DNA of 64,000 nucleotides from Flavobacteriaceae bacterium (GTDB lineage: Bacteria > Bacteroidota > Bacteroidia > Flavobacteriales > Flavobacteriaceae): assembly GCA_013214065.1 (NCBI GenBank), contig JABSPK010000004.1, forward strand, positions 339,643-403,642. Reading direction: 5' to 3'. Both the position numbers and the translations under genes were made by a program. Positions 35,130 through 44,588 of the stretch are shown piece after piece. How positions within the stretch are numbered: the first letter of the stretch is position 1; every line of letters begins with the position of its first letter. The notes beneath the pieces were generated by a model, which saw only the letters and a program-made list of their open reading frames with translations, was not told where the DNA came from and ran no database searches.

Positions 35130-35741
35130 ATGTATAAAGTTTTTGTTAATGAGTCCCCGCTAATCTTAACAAACGAAAAGCCTTCGAGCAATAGTGGTCA
35201 TGTTTTTTTGATGGAAGACGATGCGATAAAATACGCTATTGAGTCCTTGTCAAAGAAGCTTTTGGACCATGCGTATATCTATGATCCCGGAGACGATATC
35301 CTAGAACAATTTTCGAGTAAAATCCCTATTGTGGTCGCTGCAGGAGGCTTGGTCACCAACAAGAAGGGAAAAGTCTTGTTCATCTATCGAAACGATAAAT
35401 GGGACCTTCCTAAGGGGAAGCTCGATAAAGGGGAATCCATTGAAAAGGCCGCCGTTCGTGAGGTCGAAGAGGAGACAGGTGTCAAAGATCTTGTGGTTGA
35501 GGGCTTTCTTCGAAAAACCTACCATATTTTCAAAAGGGGAGGAAAATTCCAATTGAAACAGGTGTACTGGTTCTCCATGACCACCACTTATGAAGGCAAG
35601 CTAGTGGGGCAGCTCGATGAGGGCATTACCAAAGTTAAATGGTTGGGCCCCAAAAAAATGGCCAAGGCCTTGACCAACTCTTATTTCAATATCAAACTGT
35701 TGTTCAATGAAGCGACCATTTCGATAAAAGCCCAGCAGTAA
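35130..35741 (+). CDS. Nudix hydrolase
   Basis: 203 residues. A complete Nudix box GX5EX7REVXEEXGV is at 96-118 (G..KLDKGESIEKAAVREVEEETGV), coordinating the metal for pyrophosphate hydrolysis of a nucleoside-diphosphate-linked substrate. An unrecognised N-terminal region of about 65 residues precedes it. The frame is open upstream to 34956, inside pyrE; the ATG at 35130 (MYKVFVNESP) is preferred. Substrate unknown. The last 38 bases overlap the convergent M14 peptidase gene. Confidence 0.88.
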   Translation: MYKVFVNESPLILTNEKPSSNSGHVFLMEDDAIKYAIESLSKKLLDHAYIYDPGDDILEQFSSKIPIVVAAGGLVTNKKGKVLFIYRNDKWDLPKGKLDKGESIEKAAVREVEEETGVKDLVVEGFLRKTYHIFKRGGKFQLKQVYWFSMTTTYEGKLVGQLDEGITKVKWLGPKKMAKALTNSYFNIKLLFNEATISIKAQQ

Positions 35742-37524
35742 GATCTTTATCGACAATGCGGTAAATGGGGTATTGCAAATGGGCACTTTCATAGTGTTTC
35801 GATCGTTTGAACAAGTAATCCAATTGGGCATACCAATTCGCCGCGAATTCCGGTTCAGTGGCCCGCTTTGCCGAGAATGCGGCCTGGAGTTCCGGGTCGG
35901 CTTCAAGCATGGCTGCTGCCACATCTTCGAAAACATAGGGTGAAAAGCCTTCTTTTTGTTGAAGGATCGTATCAAAGAAATTCCAGTTGAAGAACGAATC
36001 GGGTGCGTTGGGTTCCAAGGTTTCCAAAAGGTACCGGGCTCCCTCTTGATCCAAAGGTACCAAGATATCCCCCGCTTCGAAGAATACCGATTTTTCATTG
36101 GTCTCAACCTTAGTGTTGTAGTGCAAGTAGTGTCCTTCATAGGCCCGCGATGATGTTCCGTAATCGGCAATGCGATATGATTCGACCCTTAGACTGGTAT
36201 CTTGTGGGATCGGGTAAAACGAAATGGCATTGGCCGATAGCCGTTCGATGATACCCGACCATGCTTTTTTGATGACATATGCGGCAGGAACCTCAATGGT
36301 ATCGGACGGGATTTCATAATTATCGTACCGTACGGTTTTGGTGAACGGCTTATCGCGATCATATTTCAATCGGGGCAAGCCGGTGACCTTGCTGGTCAGG
36401 GTGTCGACTTTGAAGCCCTTGAATTGCAAGCTGCTGTGACGGGTGGTATCCTTTTGCCAATTCAAGTGGTATTGTGTTAATGCAAGATTACGCTTGCGGT
36501 CTTCTTCCTGGTTGCCCACGATGGTCTCATGATCTTCCTCGACGATATCCAACATGATCTTCATCAAAGCATAGGTGCCTTCAACCCTTTGTTTGTAGGG
36601 TTTGAGCATATGGGTTTCGACCATCATCCCCAAGGTGTTCCAAAGCGTGGTATAGCCGGTTGAATAGCGGGGATGATCGTGAAATTGGCTAAAACCCGAT
36701 TCGGGAGAACGGTTGAAAACGTTAACATAGGGGGTTATGTCCCATTCCGCCTTGGCCAGGCCCGCCTCTAATTTTGGCACAAGGCTATTGTGGAGGTAGG
36801 CTCCCGAAGCGCCTCCCAATTTGTTATGCTGCGTAAAAAGATGGGTCAAGGTATATTGATAGTCCGCGCCATTGCTTACATGGTTGTCGATAAAAACCGC
36901 AGGTTTGACCAAATGGAAAATCTGGGCAAAAGTTTTGGCGTTTTCCGAATCCATTTTGATAAAATCACGATTCAAGTCATAATTCCTCGCATTGCCTCTA
37001 AACCCATATTCCAACGGTCCGTTTTGATTTGCGCGACTTGTAGCGTTGCGATTACGCATTCCACCGACGTTATAGACCGGAATGGTCGCTAGGACGACGT
37101 TTTCGGGGGACTCTATGTCGGCTGTGGCCAGATCCCTGAACAGCATCATGGTGGCATCTATGCCATCGCTTTCACCAGGATGGATGCCATTGTTGATCAG
37201 CAAGACGGATTTTGACTCCCTGATTATCGAAAAGTTGAATTCCCCATCCGGATTATAAGTCACCAAATGAAGAGGGAACCCGCTGTCGGTCTGCCCAATG
37301 GTCTGTACATTGATTGACGAGAACGATCGGGACAGCGCTAGGTAAAAGTCGATTACCTCTTCGTAGGTAGCGGTCTCAATACCTTTTGAAGTCTCGAAGG
37401 TCGTGTCGAAACGCAGCGATTCAGAGGTTTCGGATGTATTACACGCCCAAAAGAACGATGCGGTTAATAGGAAACGGGAAAGATTGGAAAATGTCACTTC
37501 TGATGGCTTGATAATGAGCCCCAA
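35704..37524 (-). CDS. M14-family zinc carboxypeptidase, putative lipoprotein
   Basis: 606 residues. The zinc ligands H115 and E118 lie in NNGIHPGESDG, and the third His is in FIDNHVSNG near residue 214, the HxxE...H pattern of M14. An Arg-rich DLNRDFIK segment lies between. The N-terminus (FLLTASFFWAC, Cys28) resembles a lipoprotein signal, though it begins with about 15 unusual residues. It probably trims peptides outside the inner membrane. The C-terminal 200 residues are unassigned. The gene's 3' end overlaps the convergent Nudix gene. Confidence 0.85.
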   Translation of the reverse strand: MGLIIKPSEVTFSNLSRFLLTASFFWACNTSETSESLRFDTTFETSKGIETATYEEVIDFYLALSRSFSSINVQTIGQTDSGFPLHLVTYNPDGEFNFSIIRESKSVLLINNGIHPGESDGIDATMMLFRDLATADIESPENVVLATIPVYNVGGMRNRNATSRANQNGPLEYGFRGNARNYDLNRDFIKMDSENAKTFAQIFHLVKPAVFIDNHVSNGADYQYTLTHLFTQHNKLGGASGAYLHNSLVPKLEAGLAKAEWDITPYVNVFNRSPESGFSQFHDHPRYSTGYTTLWNTLGMMVETHMLKPYKQRVEGTYALMKIMLDIVEEDHETIVGNQEEDRKRNLALTQYHLNWQKDTTRHSSLQFKGFKVDTLTSKVTGLPRLKYDRDKPFTKTVRYDNYEIPSDTIEVPAAYVIKKAWSGIIERLSANAISFYPIPQDTSLRVESYRIADYGTSSRAYEGHYLHYNTKVETNEKSVFFEAGDILVPLDQEGARYLLETLEPNAPDSFFNWNFFDTILQQKEGFSPYVFEDVAAAMLEADPELQAAFSAKRATEPEFAANWYAQLDYLFKRSKHYESAHLQYPIYRIVDKDLTAGLLSKWSLH

Positions 37525-37541
37525 AAGTATAGAATATCCCT

Positions 37542-37955
37542 TTAAGATGCCATTTCCATGCCCACCAATAAATCGTTGAGTTGGAGGTCGTAAATGGGTT
37601 TGGTGATGAAATCGATTTGAAAACTGGCCTTATTCGAGAAATATTCCCACTTTTTTCGATCACTGACATCGATCGAAGAGGTAATAATCTTTATCCTGAT
37701 TTTTGCGTCGATGTCCATGGCCATGAACTTTTCGAGAAACGTCCAGCCATCCATGACCGGCATATTGATGTCAAGAAAGATTACCGAAGGTAGTGGTATA
37801 CCTTGAATATGCTGTAATTCAATGGCATCCAAGGCGTCTTTTCCGTTATGGAATTCCTTGATGGGGATATCCATCGGTATCCGCCCGAGGATTTTCTTAA
37901 GTCCGAAAATGGTGATCAGATCGTCGTCTACTATGTAAATCGAATTAATCGTCAT
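37542..37955 (-). CDS. Single-domain response regulator
   Basis: 137 residues from the ATG at 37955 (MTINSIYIVDDD); the longer frame to 38072 lies wholly inside the kinase gene and is rejected. Receiver features: acidic pair DDD at the end of strand 1, phospho-acceptor Asp in IFLDINMPVMDGW, Thr/Ser in IITSS, Lys in FITKP. No output domain. It overlaps the stop of the PAS kinase by 11 bases, so the two form a pair, similar to CheY-like regulators in Bacteroidota that act by protein contact. Confidence 0.9.
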   Translation of the reverse strand: MTINSIYIVDDDLITIFGLKKILGRIPMDIPIKEFHNGKDALDAIELQHIQGIPLPSVIFLDINMPVMDGWTFLEKFMAMDIDAKIRIKIITSSIDVSDRKKWEYFSNKASFQIDFITKPIYDLQLNDLLVGMEMAS

Positions 37956-39786
37956 GGAAGTATACGTTAAAGGTTGATCCCTGCTGTGGTTCGCTGCATG
38001 CCATGATGCTTCCGCCCATGGCCTCAATTTGGTTTTTCGTAATGTACAACCCGATACCCCGGGCATCGACATTATTATGAAAGGTCTTATACATACCGAA
38101 CAATTTCTTGCCGTATTTGTTCAAATCGATTCCCAACCCATTATCACCGATACTGAAAAGGATATGCCCGTCTTGCTTACGGCATTCAAGTCGTATTTGG
38201 GGTTGCCGATCCGGATGCCTGTATTTTACGGCATTGGTCAGCAAGTTGAGGATGATGCTTTCCAAGTAAGCCGGAACCGCTTTGATGTTCATGCCGTCGG
38301 AGATCGTATTGGTGATCTCGACCTGGTTCTTTTGAAGGAAACCTGCCAGGTTTTGTTGCACCCGGGTGATGTATTCGTTCAAATTCAATGATTTTTTCTC
38401 AAGGCTAACATTCGTACTGATATCAACGACTTCGTTCAGGTTCTCCAAGGTATCCATGAGGTTGTCTGAAGCGTGCAATAGCATATCCAAAATGCGTTTT
38501 TTCTCGCTGTCGTCTTTTTCATTGACCAAAAAGTCGAGCAGCATGGAGAAATTCGCGGTATGTGATCTTAGATTATGGGAAACGATATGGGCGAAGTTGA
38601 TCAGTTTTTTGTTCTGAATCGAGGTCACATTGATCAAGTCGCGCAATTGATCTTCTTTTTGTTTGATATTGGTAATGTCGACGCTGATGCCAATAATACC
38701 TTTGGCCTGCCCTTCGATATTGACCAATGGAATTTTGGAAGTTAGAAAGGTCGTTGCCTCCCCGTCTTTTTTCAGACCGATGGTTTCTTTGCCGATGATC
38801 GGTTTTAGGGTCTTCATGACCTGCAGGTCCTCTTCTCTAGACAATTCGGCGCAATGGGTATCGAACAGGTCGAAATCGGTCTTACCGAGAATTTCTTCTT
38901 GGGTAGCTTCTAGATATTCGCATTCGGCATTGTTGACCAGGGTTTTGCGCGATTCTTTGTCTTTGACGAAAACGTTCAATGGCAGGTTGTCGATGATCGA
39001 ACGCAAGAGCTGTTCACTTTCAAAGGTCTTGATGGTGGCGACCACCTCTTCGGTGATGTCTTGGATGGTGCCGATCAATCGGGTGACCCTTCCTTCTTTG
39101 TATAAGGCTTTACCCGCTGCGATAACCCAACGTTCATTGCCGTTGGCGGTGACCAATTGCACTTTCTCAGACCAGGCCTCCCCCTTATGGATGCCATTGT
39201 GTACCAACATGGCAATGGTGTTTCTATCATGACCCCTTTTGTAAAAGTTGATAGCCGTTTCGACACTAGGTATGTATGAAGGAGCTACTTCATGAATGCG
39301 TTTGGTCATTTCGGACCATTCCAGTTGTTCAGTGTTCACATTGTACTCCCAAGTGCCTACACTCGAAATTTCAGACTGGTCACGGAGTAGGTTTTCAAGT
39401 TTTTCAAACTTGATCTCATCTTCCATTTTCTTGGTCACATCCTGTACCTGTACCATGACCCCAATGATGTTCTCCGATGCATCATACCAAGGCGAATTCG
39501 ACCATTCGAACCATTTTTCGGTACCATCTTCCAACAGTTTGTTCTGCAGTCCGTATTCGGTGCTCCCTTGCAAGCATCGCTCTAGGCATTGCTGCCATGT
39601 GTCGGTATCGCTGTCCGGAAACAACGAACATATGTTTTTTGCGACCACCTCATGCAAATCATATTCAAAATAGGACAACCAGCTATTGGAAGCGGTGACC
39701 AAATCGAAATTGGTATCGATCAGTGCGATAGGTTGTGGCAATTGTTTGACCAAATAGGTGTGGTCGTAGGTTTTGACGGTTTTCAA
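37945..39786 (-). CDS. Cytoplasmic multi-PAS histidine kinase
   Basis: 613 residues without a signal or membrane segment. Three PAS modules can be made out at about 10-120, 140-250 and 258-375 (PAS/PAC ends such as VMVQVQDVTKK and LIGTIQDITEE). The HisKA-like helix has the variant H-box SHNLRSH with His404, a form typical of the HWE-like/HNLR kinases of Bacteroidota. HATPase motifs are LLTNAVKYR, GDNGLGID and ARGIGLYITK. It probably senses a cytoplasmic ligand, redox or light cue. It is cotranscribed with the single-domain response regulator. Confidence 0.9.
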   Translation of the reverse strand: MKTVKTYDHTYLVKQLPQPIALIDTNFDLVTASNSWLSYFEYDLHEVVAKNICSLFPDSDTDTWQQCLERCLQGSTEYGLQNKLLEDGTEKWFEWSNSPWYDASENIIGVMVQVQDVTKKMEDEIKFEKLENLLRDQSEISSVGTWEYNVNTEQLEWSEMTKRIHEVAPSYIPSVETAINFYKRGHDRNTIAMLVHNGIHKGEAWSEKVQLVTANGNERWVIAAGKALYKEGRVTRLIGTIQDITEEVVATIKTFESEQLLRSIIDNLPLNVFVKDKESRKTLVNNAECEYLEATQEEILGKTDFDLFDTHCAELSREEDLQVMKTLKPIIGKETIGLKKDGEATTFLTSKIPLVNIEGQAKGIIGISVDITNIKQKEDQLRDLINVTSIQNKKLINFAHIVSHNLRSHTANFSMLLDFLVNEKDDSEKKRILDMLLHASDNLMDTLENLNEVVDISTNVSLEKKSLNLNEYITRVQQNLAGFLQKNQVEITNTISDGMNIKAVPAYLESIILNLLTNAVKYRHPDRQPQIRLECRKQDGHILFSIGDNGLGIDLNKYGKKLFGMYKTFHNNVDARGIGLYITKNQIEAMGGSIMACSEPQQGSTFNVYFHDD

Positions 39787-39946
39787 AATGTAGTGTTTAA
39801 GATTTGGGATCTTGACGTAATACGTAATTTCTTACAATATTATAAGTATATAACTACAAATAGAAGATAATGTTGTGTAGGGTATGAAAGCTGTGGTGAG
39901 CCAAGTTCCGGGCGTTTGGAACCATGACATGTTCGTTCAAGCCTGA

Positions 39947-40411
39947 TTACCGGGCTTTGTCGACAATGACCGTGTCAGGAACGAGACCGGTATAATCGCC
40001 ACCATTCCGGATAACGTCCCTAACGATGGAGGAACTGATGTAGGACTTGCCAGAAGAAGTCAATAAGAAAACCGTTTCGATTTCCGATAATTTTCGGTTG
40101 GTGTGGGCGATCGCTTTTTCGAATTCGAAATCCCCCGGATTGCGCAACCCCCTTAAGATGAAATCCGCTTCGATCTCCTTGCAGAAGTCGACCGTCAAAC
40201 CCTCATAGGTAACCACCTTGATCTTGGGTTCGTTCGCAAAGGCCCCGGCAATGAATTGCTGTCGTTGTTCTAAGGAGAACATGTATTTTTTATCGGCGTT
40301 GATGCCAATGGCGATGACCAGTTCGTCGAACAAGGTAATGCCTCTTTTGATGATGTCGTAATGCCCTAGGGTCAAAGGGTCGAACGATCCCGGAAATACC
40401 GCTTTTCTCAT
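39947..40411 (-). CDS. coaD: Phosphopantetheine adenylyltransferase
   Basis: 154 residues. It transfers AMP to 4'-phosphopantetheine to make dephospho-CoA. The nucleotidyltransferase T/HxGH motif appears as GSFDPLTLGH (8-17), and the ISSSIVRD motif near 126 completes the active site. The LRNPGDFEFE segment is typical of CoaD. Length is standard. It follows ddl by 27 bases on the same strand. Confidence 0.95.
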   Translation of the reverse strand: MRKAVFPGSFDPLTLGHYDIIKRGITLFDELVIAIGINADKKYMFSLEQRQQFIAGAFANEPKIKVVTYEGLTVDFCKEIEADFILRGLRNPGDFEFEKAIAHTNRKLSEIETVFLLTSSGKSYISSSIVRDVIRNGGDYTGLVPDTVIVDKAR

Positions 40412-40438
40412 GCCGAATTGTTTTCTTAAAAGTACGTA

Positions 40439-41419
40439 TTATTTGATTTTCAAGGCCTCGGTAATCGAACTTTCGAAGAGTTGTGACAAGCTGATACCGG
40501 CCTCCTTGGCTTGCTGCGGTAAGATACTTTCCTCGGTCAACCCAGGAGTGGTATTCATTTCAAGAAGGTAGGGTTGATCTTCGACAAAAATGAATTCGCT
40601 TCGGGTATATCCGGTCATTTTCAAAAGCTCATATAGGTACTTTGCTACCCGCTCCACTTTTTCCCGTTGTGCGTCACTGATTCCGGCCGGAGTGATTTCC
40701 TTGGACTTGCCCTCATACTTCGCCGCATAATCAAAAAAGTCGTTTTCGCTGACGATTTCGGTAATCGGAAGCACTTTGGTCTTGCCTTGGTAGGTGATGA
40801 CGCCGACCGAAACTTCGGTACCGTCCAAAAAAGACTCGATAATTATCTCATCATCTTCATTAAAGGCATGTTCGATAGCCGCTCCCATGGCCGTTTCCTC
40901 GTACACTTTGCTGATACCGAAGCTGCTTCCTGCCTTATTGGCCTTAACAAAACAGGGAAGCCCGACTTTATCGATGATGCGTTTGGTGTCGATAGCATCC
41001 CCTTTATTAAGGTAAAACGACTCGGCACAATGGATGCCGAAGGGTTTGAGGGTACTCAAAAAATCACGCTTGTTGAACGTTAGCGCGGCTTGATAGTGGC
41101 TACAAGAAGTCTGGACAAGACCTATGAGTTCGAAATACGCTTGCATCAGTCCGTCTTCACCCGGAGTGCCGTGTATGGCATTGAACACACAATCGAAGCG
41201 AATCTTGCTTTCATCCAAAGTGAGGCTGAAATCGTTTTTGTCAACGGGGTGTCGGGTTCCGTCTTCAGCTAGATGGTACCATCCATCCGTTTCGATAAGG
41301 ATGCGAAAAATGTTGAATTTCGTTCGGTCAAGGTGCGCGTAAACCACGTTGCCACTTTTAATGGAAATCGCGTGTTCACTGGAATACCCCCCCATGATAA
41401 TGGCGATGTTTTTCTTCAT
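40439..41419 (-). CDS. ddl: D-alanine--D-alanine ligase
   Basis: 326-residue ATP-grasp enzyme that makes D-Ala-D-Ala for peptidoglycan. Recognisable features: GGYSSEHAISIKSG at the N-terminus, IHGTPGEDG, the KANKAGSSFGISKV nucleotide region, and the C-terminal EMNTTPGLTEESILP. The product pairs functionally with other envelope genes nearby (PASTA protein). It is divergent from the PASTA gene and apparently cotranscribed with coaD. Confidence 0.95.
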   Translation of the reverse strand: MKKNIAIIMGGYSSEHAISIKSGNVVYAHLDRTKFNIFRILIETDGWYHLAEDGTRHPVDKNDFSLTLDESKIRFDCVFNAIHGTPGEDGLMQAYFELIGLVQTSCSHYQAALTFNKRDFLSTLKPFGIHCAESFYLNKGDAIDTKRIIDKVGLPCFVKANKAGSSFGISKVYEETAMGAAIEHAFNEDDEIIIESFLDGTEVSVGVITYQGKTKVLPITEIVSENDFFDYAAKYEGKSKEITPAGISDAQREKVERVAKYLYELLKMTGYTRSEFIFVEDQPYLLEMNTTPGLTEESILPQQAKEAGISLSQLFESSITEALKIK

Positions 41420-41465
41420 TGCTCAAATATGCGTGCACCAAAGTAATTAAAAATTACCCTTTTTC

Positions 41466-41473
41466 TATATTTG
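41466..41473 (+). promoter_or_regulatory. Candidate -7 box for PASTA-rluD operon
   Basis: TATATTTG matches TAnnTTTG exactly and is 18 bases before the PASTA-protein ATG, implying a short 5' leader of about 10-13 bases. No TTTG at -33. Confidence 0.45.
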
Positions 41474-41491
41474 TTGTCAGAAGTACTTACG

Positions 41492-42082
41492 ATGCGCAAT
41501 TTTGTTGATTTTTTAAAGAGTAAAACGTTTTTGATCCAATTGGGCCTGGCCTTGGTGGTAGTGTTACTTTTCGTTTTCATCGGTTTGGGCTGGTTGAAAA
41601 GTACCACCAACCATGGGGAGTTTGTCGAGGTTCCGGATTTTTCAAAAATGTCGGTGCAGGAAATGCGTGATTTGGCGGAAGCTAGGGGCTTACGTTATGA
41701 AGTGCTCGATTCGACCAACTATAATCCCGATTACCCGCGCTTTTCCATTTTGGAGCAAGACCCTGTTGCGGGAACTAAGGTTAAAGACAATCGAAAGATC
41801 TACTTTACGGTCAACCCTTCCGGATACAAAAAGGTCACAGTGCCCGATATCGTGCAGGTTACCCAGCGCAATGCGACTTCGATGTTGCGTGCCGTCGGTC
41901 TTGACGTGCAACGCATAACCTATATCGATGAACTCGGTAAGGACATGGTGTATCAAATGAAATACAAGGGCAAATACGTCAGCCCGGGCGATAAGTTGCC
42001 GAAGACCTCCAAGATCGAATTGATCTGCGGCAATGGCACCATACCCAATAGTGCGATCATTCGTGCCCAATCCGAAGACTAA
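41492..42082 (+). CDS. Membrane-anchored PASTA-domain protein
   Basis: 196 residues from the ATG at 41492 (MRNFVDFLKS); an ATG at 41471 overlaps the candidate promoter. One membrane span lies near 13-35, followed by two to three PASTA modules (FVEVPDFSKMSVQEMRDLAE, TVPDIVQVTQRNATSMLRAVG). PASTA domains bind muropeptides or beta-lactams, usually on Ser/Thr kinases or PBPs. Here there is no kinase or transpeptidase, so it is a stand-alone peptidoglycan sensor or anchor. It is coupled to rluD by TAATG and divergent from ddl. Confidence 0.88.
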   Translation: MRNFVDFLKSKTFLIQLGLALVVVLLFVFIGLGWLKSTTNHGEFVEVPDFSKMSVQEMRDLAEARGLRYEVLDSTNYNPDYPRFSILEQDPVAGTKVKDNRKIYFTVNPSGYKKVTVPDIVQVTQRNATSMLRAVGLDVQRITYIDELGKDMVYQMKYKGKYVSPGDKLPKTSKIELICGNGTIPNSAIIRAQSED

Positions 42083-43119
42083 TGGGTGACAACGACCCTT
42101 CCGAAATCCAACAAGACGAACTTTTCGAGCATTATCGTTTTGAAGCATCTAAAGGCCAAGAGCCCCTTCGGGTCGACAAGTTTTTGATGAACTTCATCGA
42201 GAACGCCACCCGCAACAAAATCCAACAGGCCGCAAAACAAGGGCATATCTGGGTCAATGGTCAACAGGTGAAACAAAATTACAGGGTCAAGGCGGGCGAT
42301 GAGGTCAAGGTTCTTTTCGAGCATCCTCCTTATGAGTTTTTGCTGGTGGGTGAAAATATTCCACTTACTATCGTTTATGAGGATGAAAGCCTATTGGTGG
42401 TCAATAAAGAAGCTGGAATGGTGGTGCATCCCGGCCATGGCAATTACGAACATACCCTAATCAATGCCTTGGTCTATCATTTCGAGAATTTGCCCAATAA
42501 TAGCTCCAACAGGCCCGGATTGGTGCACCGGATCGACAAGGATACTTCGGGCTTATTGGTGGTCGCGAAAACCGAAACCGCGATGACCCATTTGGCCCAA
42601 CAATTTTTTGAAAAAACCAGTGAGCGTGAATACCTGGCCTTGGTTTGGGGAAATGTGGAAGAAGAGGAAGGCACCATCATTGGAAATTTAGGCCGCAACC
42701 CGAAAAACAGGCTTCAAATGGTGGTTTTTCCTGAAGGAGATCAAGGAAAGGAAGCGGTTACCCATTTCAAGGTGGTCGAACGTTTTGGGTATGTTACCCT
42801 GGTCTCATGCCGACTCGAGACCGGTCGTACCCATCAGATCAGGGCGCATATGAAGTATATCGGCCATACCCTTTTCAATGATGCCCGCTATGGGGGAGAC
42901 AAGATTTTGAAAGGGACCACCTTTACCAAATACCGGCAATTCGTCGATAATACCTTCAAGGTTTTACCGCGACAGGCTTTGCACGCCAAGACCTTGGGCT
43001 TCGAACATCCCGTCAGTGGTGAGTTCATGCGTTTTGATTCCGACCTTCCAGATGATATGCAGCAATGCTTGGTGAAATGGCGTAATTATGCCAAACACCT
43101 CGGTGGCTCAGCGGAATAG
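42082..43119 (+). CDS. rluD: 23S rRNA pseudouridine synthase, RluD family
   Basis: 345 residues. An N-terminal S4 RNA-binding domain (about 27-90, RVDKFLMNF...GHIWVNGQQV) precedes the RluA/RluD catalytic domain with Asp152 in HRIDKDTSGL. TGRTHQIRAH is the conserved later motif. By family it modifies U1911/U1915/U1917 in helix 69 of 23S rRNA, though RluC/RluA-like specificity cannot be excluded. The start codon shares an A with the stop of the PASTA gene. Confidence 0.92.
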   Translation: MGDNDPSEIQQDELFEHYRFEASKGQEPLRVDKFLMNFIENATRNKIQQAAKQGHIWVNGQQVKQNYRVKAGDEVKVLFEHPPYEFLLVGENIPLTIVYEDESLLVVNKEAGMVVHPGHGNYEHTLINALVYHFENLPNNSSNRPGLVHRIDKDTSGLLVVAKTETAMTHLAQQFFEKTSEREYLALVWGNVEEEEGTIIGNLGRNPKNRLQMVVFPEGDQGKEAVTHFKVVERFGYVTLVSCRLETGRTHQIRAHMKYIGHTLFNDARYGGDKILKGTTFTKYRQFVDNTFKVLPRQALHAKTLGFEHPVSGEFMRFDSDLPDDMQQCLVKWRNYAKHLGGSAE

Positions 43120-43183
43120 GTTTTGCCGATGCGCCTATTGAAAAGTCCTTGGTCCCAAAATTCCATCTTTGACCAATAGAGGT

Positions 43184-43191
43184 TATTTTTG
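43184..43191 (+). promoter_or_regulatory. Candidate -7 box for yaaA
   Basis: TATTTTTG matches TAnnTTTG and is 17 bases before the yaaA ATG. A -33 TTTG at correct spacing is lacking. Confidence 0.35.
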
Positions 43192-43208
43192 GGGAAATTC
43201 ACGATCGC

Positions 43209-43970
43209 ATGAAAATCGTTATTTCCCCAGCCAAGTCCTTGGATTTTGAAAGCCGGTTACCCACCGACAGGTTCAGTCAACCTGCATTCGTTGAACAAGC
43301 CCGGAAAATCAACACGGTATTGGCCAAAAAAAAGCCGAAAGCCTTGTCGAAATTGATGTCGATATCCGAGAAATTGGCCGAATTGAATTGGGAACGAAAC
43401 CAATCGTTCGCCCCACCGTTTACTTCGGCAAACGCGCGACCAGCCGTCTATGCTTTCAATGGGGACGTGTACCAAGGTTTGGACGTCCATTCTCTTGAAG
43501 AAAGCCAGTTGGATAGCTTGCAGGATTCTTTACGGATCTTATCAGGACTTTACGGTCTGCTCAAGCCTTTGGACCTCATTCAACCGTACCGACTTGAAAT
43601 GGGGACCCAATTACGCATCGGAAGAAAAAAGAACCTGTATGAATTTTGGCGCAAACAACTCACCGCCCAGCTCAACGGGGAGTTGGCCGATGATGAACTG
43701 TTCATCAATCTGGCGAGCAATGAGTATTTCAGTGCCCTAGACGCCAAATCTTTAAAGGTTCCGGTGATAAGCCCAATTTTCAAGGATTGGAAGAACGACA
43801 GGCTAAAGGTCATCAGTTTCTTCGCTAAAAAGGCTAGGGGGGCCATGGTACGCTATATCATCGATAAAGACGCCCAGACCCTTGATGCCATCAAAGGCTT
43901 CGATTATCTAGACTATCATTTCAGCCCTGAACATACCTTGAACGAGAACCAACCTGTTTTCGTTCGATAG
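43209..43970 (+). CDS. yaaA: YaaA/UPF0246 family protein, peroxide stress
   Basis: 253 residues, the family length. Diagnostic segments: [14 protein letters not shown] at the start, [32 protein letters not shown] and the C-terminal [11 protein letters not shown]. In E. coli YaaA lowers intracellular free iron under hydrogen peroxide stress and binds DNA. No OxyR-type site is evident here. It appears to be a single-gene unit. Confidence 0.93.
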   Translation: MKIVISPAKSLDFESRLPTDRFSQPAFVEQARKINTVLAKKKPKALSKLMSISEKLAELNWERNQSFAPPFTSANARPAVYAFNGDVYQGLDVHSLEESQLDSLQDSLRILSGLYGLLKPLDLIQPYRLEMGTQLRIGRKKNLYEFWRKQLTAQLNGELADDELFINLASNEYFSALDAKSLKVPVISPIFKDWKNDRLKVISFFAKKARGAMVRYIIDKDAQTLDAIKGFDYLDYHFSPEHTLNENQPVFVR

Positions 43971-44016
43971 AATATTTTGGTGAAGCGGGCGTTCTTGTTT
44001 TATAAAGAATGCTCCC

Positions 44017-44379
44017 ATGAAAAAGCTAGTATACAGCCTTGCGGTATTGGCCGCGGTCCTTTTCTCCTGTCAAGATCGCGACGATGAGCTGACCGCAGCG
44101 AACATCCGCATCAATAACCTAACGAACAGTACCTTCAACTTGCTTGAGATCGTTCCTGATAGTCCCTTTTACGAGGCGGTGCCCGCCGACGGATTTTCGG
44201 AATATCTTCCTTTCGATACCGCCTTTGAGGCCATGAGGTTCACTATTGAAACCGATTCGGCGAACTTCACCTATACCCCACCCGATCAGGTTTTCGACCC
44301 ATTACCCATAGGATTGTATACGTATCAGGTCAGTATAGATACCGATGGGGAAGTGGTATTGACTTTTCGGATCGATTGA
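44017..44379 (+). CDS. Small hypothetical lipoprotein
   Basis: 120 residues. A lipoprotein signal (KKLVYSLAVLAAVLFSC, Cys18) is followed by acidic QDRDDE, as often seen in Bacteroidota lipoproteins exported to the outer membrane surface. The remainder looks like one beta-sandwich domain (IRINNLTNSTFNLLEI ... YTYQVSIDTDGEVVLTF). No family recognised. It follows yaaA by 46 bases and converges on the Thx gene. Confidence 0.75.
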   Translation: MKKLVYSLAVLAAVLFSCQDRDDELTAANIRINNLTNSTFNLLEIVPDSPFYEAVPADGFSEYLPFDTAFEAMRFTIETDSANFTYTPPDQVFDPLPIGLYTYQVSIDTDGEVVLTFRID

Positions 44380-44382
44380 CCC

Positions 44383-44508
44383 TTATTTTTTCTTGCTGGA
44401 TTTTTTGGCAGTAGCAGGTGCGACCTTTTTCTTTTTGCGTTTTCTTCTCGCTCCATAAGTGCCGTTGATGATTTTACCACGCTTGGTCTTGATGTCTCCT
44501 TTGCCCAT
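44383..44508 (-). CDS. 30S ribosomal protein Thx (bTHX)
   Basis: A 41-codon gene: it begins MGKGDIKTKRGKI, continues with GTYGARRKRKKKK and ends in a Lys-rich tail (KKSSKKK). This matches the small basic ribosomal protein Thx found in Bacteroidota and Thermus, which fits into a cavity at the top of the 30S head. The start codon and complete frame were checked base by base; the stop at 44383-44385 is three bases from the convergent lipoprotein gene. It is divergent from the UDG-family gene. Confidence 0.92.
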   Translation of the reverse strand: MGKGDIKTKRGKIINGTYGARRKRKKKKVAPATAKKSSKKK

Positions 44509-44588
44509 AATTCTGAATTTTGTAACCCCTTAAACTACCAAAAATTCCATAGGGTTCAAAATCCGAACAGAAACGTACCTTCGTCCTC

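Noticed and set aside
37956-38072. N-terminal extension of the response regulator
   Set aside because: The 39 extra codons lie inside the kinase gene and precede a normal receiver start (MTINSIYIVDDD).
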